A DNA stretch of 34,519 bases. It comes from Sperchopsis tessellata (taxonomy: Eukaryota > Arthropoda > Insecta > Coleoptera > Hydrophilidae). The stretch covers positions 1-34,519 of the forward strand of contig JAWQRN010000196.1 in NCBI GenBank assembly GCA_033557685.1, given 5' to 3'. The notes under the pieces were generated by a model. The model was given only the letters and a program-made list of their open reading frames with translations, searched no databases and was not told the origin of the DNA. Positions 32,143 through 34,519 of the stretch are shown here, in pieces. Made by a program: the position numbers and the translations under genes. How positions within the stretch are numbered: the first letter of the stretch is position 1; each line of letters starts with the position of its first letter.

Positions 32143-32811
32143 ACACGGCAGTCTGAGTGTTTCACTTCAAAATATCTAACCAACCTTCCTTACGGCAGAC
32201 GCATTGTACATACAGTCTGAACAAAAGTTTACGTCCTACACGTTCAACAAGAATTCTAAGGACATATGCACTTCGGGGGACACCTGGCTGTGTCTAAATT
32301 TAAATATGTCCCAGTTAATGCAGCACCCCGCAACCAACACAGAAATGAATCATATGCCATCCTAAACAGAATAGACTGTTATTGACACATAATTTTAGAC
32401 GAAGATTGGTGTGTTACATACATTACAGGGAGTCGGCCATGTTTCTACATCTTTAGAAATATAATTTAGTGGAGCTTGTGTTACATTTATCCCGATCCAG
32501 GTATAAAATTCACTTATAATTATAATACAACATACGAAGATCATCTAAACATTACAAAACACAAATGAAATTACAGGTAGCCAGAGATCCATCCGCTAGC
32601 GAATGATTAAATAGATCCAGACAGTCATTAATTCAAAATTTACAACCTATTTATCTTAAAATAAATTTTAACTGACTGATTTAGCGAAATCTGCAGTTCA
32701 AACTGCAAACGATATTATATTTTATATGGTAGAAAACATTGCAAGGAAGCAAATTTTTGTAATAGTTTTAAATTTTCTTGATTTTTTGCTATGTTTGAAA
32801 TTTTATATTAT

Positions 32812-33000
32812 ATATCATCGTCATCATTCTCAGCCGTTATCCATCTTCCATCTTACTCTCATTGAGTTGTTTGATTTGTTTTAGCATGATTTAAGTTCCA
32901 TGTCTCGCTTGTGTATGTTAAAACAGGCAACTTTTTTATTAGGAACATAGGTAAACTTGATGTAGATATATATTAAAACTCCCAACGGTGCTCCAAACAA
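32812..33000 (-). mobile_element. RTE-like LINE 3' fragment
   Basis: It begins with ATCATCGTCATCATTCTCAG, the short-repeat tail seen at 18060-18100. It then has CCATGTCTCGCTTGTGTATG, which parallels CCACGTCTCGCTAGCATACA near 18315. It is a 5'-truncated LINE end in the same orientation as the 18-20 kb copy. Confidence 0.6.
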
Positions 33001-33235
33001 GTTTGCATCTTTACTAAATTGCTGAATATCACCTCCATCCATTGTCATTGCATGCCCTACAGTATTGTGCGAATTAATGTGAGCATTGAGGATTTCTTTC
33101 TTTTTTTAAGATGGCAGCATTGCTGTGATAATTTTGACCGCTGTTTCTATACATAGTTCTATATCACATTACCTCGTTTTGCCTTTTACTTTCACTAGTT
33201 ACATGTGTTATGTGGAAGTGTGAGAAATAATACAT

Positions 33236-34230
33236 CTTGGTTGGTTTTTCGTGTTTCATGGCACCGTGGATATTACGCCAAGGAAAAATAATGCTTAGTG
33301 ACCACACATCTATGATACAAAGAGATATTGTTAGTGAGTGTTCCGTGAGCTTTGGAGTTGTATACAAGATAATCAAACAAAAAAGGGTCACTGGATCAGT
33401 TGAAGTTCAACGAAAGGGGGAATGTGGAAGAAAATGGAAGACAACTCCACGAGATGAATCTTTTCATTTGAGAAACAGCAAATTGAACCCTAGAAAGATA
33501 AGCTATGATCTTCAGCAAGATTTAGAATGGGCTAGAGTGAAAATTCACGACTCTACAATTCGTAGACGCCTTTTAGAGGTAGGTAGTAAAACAGTAAGAC
33601 CTCAAAAAAAAAACAACTTCTGACGGAGGTATGACGAAAAAAAGGATGACTTGCGCACAAAAATATGCTCATTTGACAGAAGAACACTGGAGAAATGTCT
33701 TGTTCTCTGATGAGACACACTTCCTGGTGCAGGGGTACCGATCAAAGTTCGTGCGGAAGAGTGTGGACGAAAAGTTGACTGCGGCTCCTTGGTCCAAACA
33801 GTGAAATATTCAGTGAAACAATGTTTTGGGTCTGTTTTTCATATATGGGAACAGGAAAACGTATACCCATGGAAGACATGATGAACAGTGAAAAATATAA
33901 AACGATGTTAGAAATATGTCCAGAGAACTGGAAATCTTCCAGCACGATTCAGTACCATGTCATGTTTCCAAGAAGATGTTGAAATATTTCAAGGGCAAAT
34001 GGTGACTCTTCTAGATTGGCCTGGAAACTCACCAGATCTTAATCCTAATGAGAACTTGTGGTCTATATGCAAGGCCAGATTGCTAAACATGAATTGTACA
34101 ACAAAGGCTAAGATGATTGAAGCTGTCATTCAGGTGTAGTTCTGAGATGACTAAATCAAAGAGAATTGCAAAAAATTAATTGACTATATGCCAAAACGAG
34201 TTGAACAGTAATACAAGCCAGAGGGAGACA
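33236..34230 (+). mobile_element. Tc1-like transposase, broken
   Basis: The N-terminal part (33255-33623) has RQGKIMLSD, VVYKIIKQKRVTGSVE, GRKWKTTPRDE and DSTIRRRLLEVG (paired HTH and AT-hook-like region). A homopolymer A run near 33605 breaks the frame. Later frames give NVLFSDETHFLVQGY (33691-33735, first Asp), MFWVCFSYMGTGK, FQHDSVPCH (33937-33963, second Asp) and DWPGNSPDLNPNENLWS (34014-34064, Glu). All three catalytic residues survive, but several frameshifts make it a pseudogene. Terminal repeats were not found. Confidence 0.85.
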
Positions 34231-34234
34231 TATC

Positions 34235-34519
34235 TCGTATTGAATAATACTAAAAGGTATATAAACTAGTACTGTATATAAGAATTTATTGCTTCCTTGG
34301 CCGCACACGAATGTATTATTTTGATATTTGATGAAATCAAATCTCGACAAATCGTCCAAGTCAATATATTAAATATAGAAATTAAATATGCATCGAAAAC
34401 TTTAGGAACAAGCCAAAATTGCAGTGGACACCGTATTTCTGTCATTAAGACGTCATCAGCACTGCTCTTGTTAGTAATTAGCTGTGCCCACGTACGAATA
34501 CATATTTGATTCCTTGTAT
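34235..34519. other. End of window, nothing recognised
   Basis: Short open frames only, with no recognisable family, RNA gene or repeat. Confidence 0.35.

Noticed and set aside
1..34519. CRISPR arrays, tRNA or rRNA genes
   Set aside because: No regularly spaced short repeats, no A-box/B-box pair with cloverleaf potential and no rRNA-like blocks were noticed by eye. A tRNAscan-SE run would be the proper test.

Overview
This window looks like nuclear DNA from an insect. It is strongly AT-rich, has small spliced exons with GT/AG introns, and carries many decayed transposons of types common in insects (mariner, Tc1, DDE/DUF4817-like, Mutator-like, RTE-like and Jockey/CR1-like LINEs, a probable Gypsy solo LTR). 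The species cannot be fixed from sequence alone. A beetle or hemipteran would fit, but that is a guess.

The only conserved host gene I can demonstrate is on the minus strand. It is a Werner-type (WRN) RecQ DNA helicase assembled from 11 exons between 16300 (start ATG) and 1878. The exons join in phase into 721 codons with helicase motifs 0 to VI, the RecQ Zn-binding cysteines, the RQC winged helix and the first part of an HRDC domain. The 3' end is not in the window, or was not found. The protein has only a short acidic N-terminus before the helicase, so the exonuclease domain of vertebrate WRN is absent. A perfect NRF1-type palindrome lies 121 bp upstream of the ATG.

The introns vary greatly in size. 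Introns 1-4, 6, 7, 9 and 10 are 54-479 bp. Intron 5 (8.06 kb, 14856-6796) holds an RTE-like LINE relic, a pogo/Tigger-like MITE, a complete-ended Mutator-like element with a 10-bp target duplication, and a GATC-rich patch. Intron 8 (2.7 kb) holds a Tc1-like element into which a small foldback repeat has inserted. Downstream of exon 11 are a solo-LTR-like sequence and a mariner relic.

Upstream of the helicase gene (16.3-34.5 kb) I find no certain host coding sequence. The layout is: a minus-strand RTE-like LINE (about 18.06-20.3 kb); a large foldback element with about 150-bp arms enclosing a DDE transposase fragment (20872-21677); a GC-rich, promoter-like stretch followed by a possible untranslated first exon on the plus strand (22.6-23.2 kb); a 68-bp tandem array (24.8 kb); a Jockey/CR1-like LINE (26.7-28.4 kb); a DUF4817-type transposase N-terminus (29.7-30.1 kb); a third foldback copy (31.7 kb); a TATA-type promoter candidate (32.13 kb); an RTE 3' fragment (32.8-33.0 kb); and a Tc1-like element (33.2-34.2 kb). 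From about 26 to 31 kb the plus strand is visibly G-rich and C-poor.

The points most worth a second look are the exonuclease-less WRN helicase (Drosophila melanogaster lacks a WRN helicase and has only WRNexo), the rearranged Mutator-like element with intact boundaries, and the foldback repeat family present three times.
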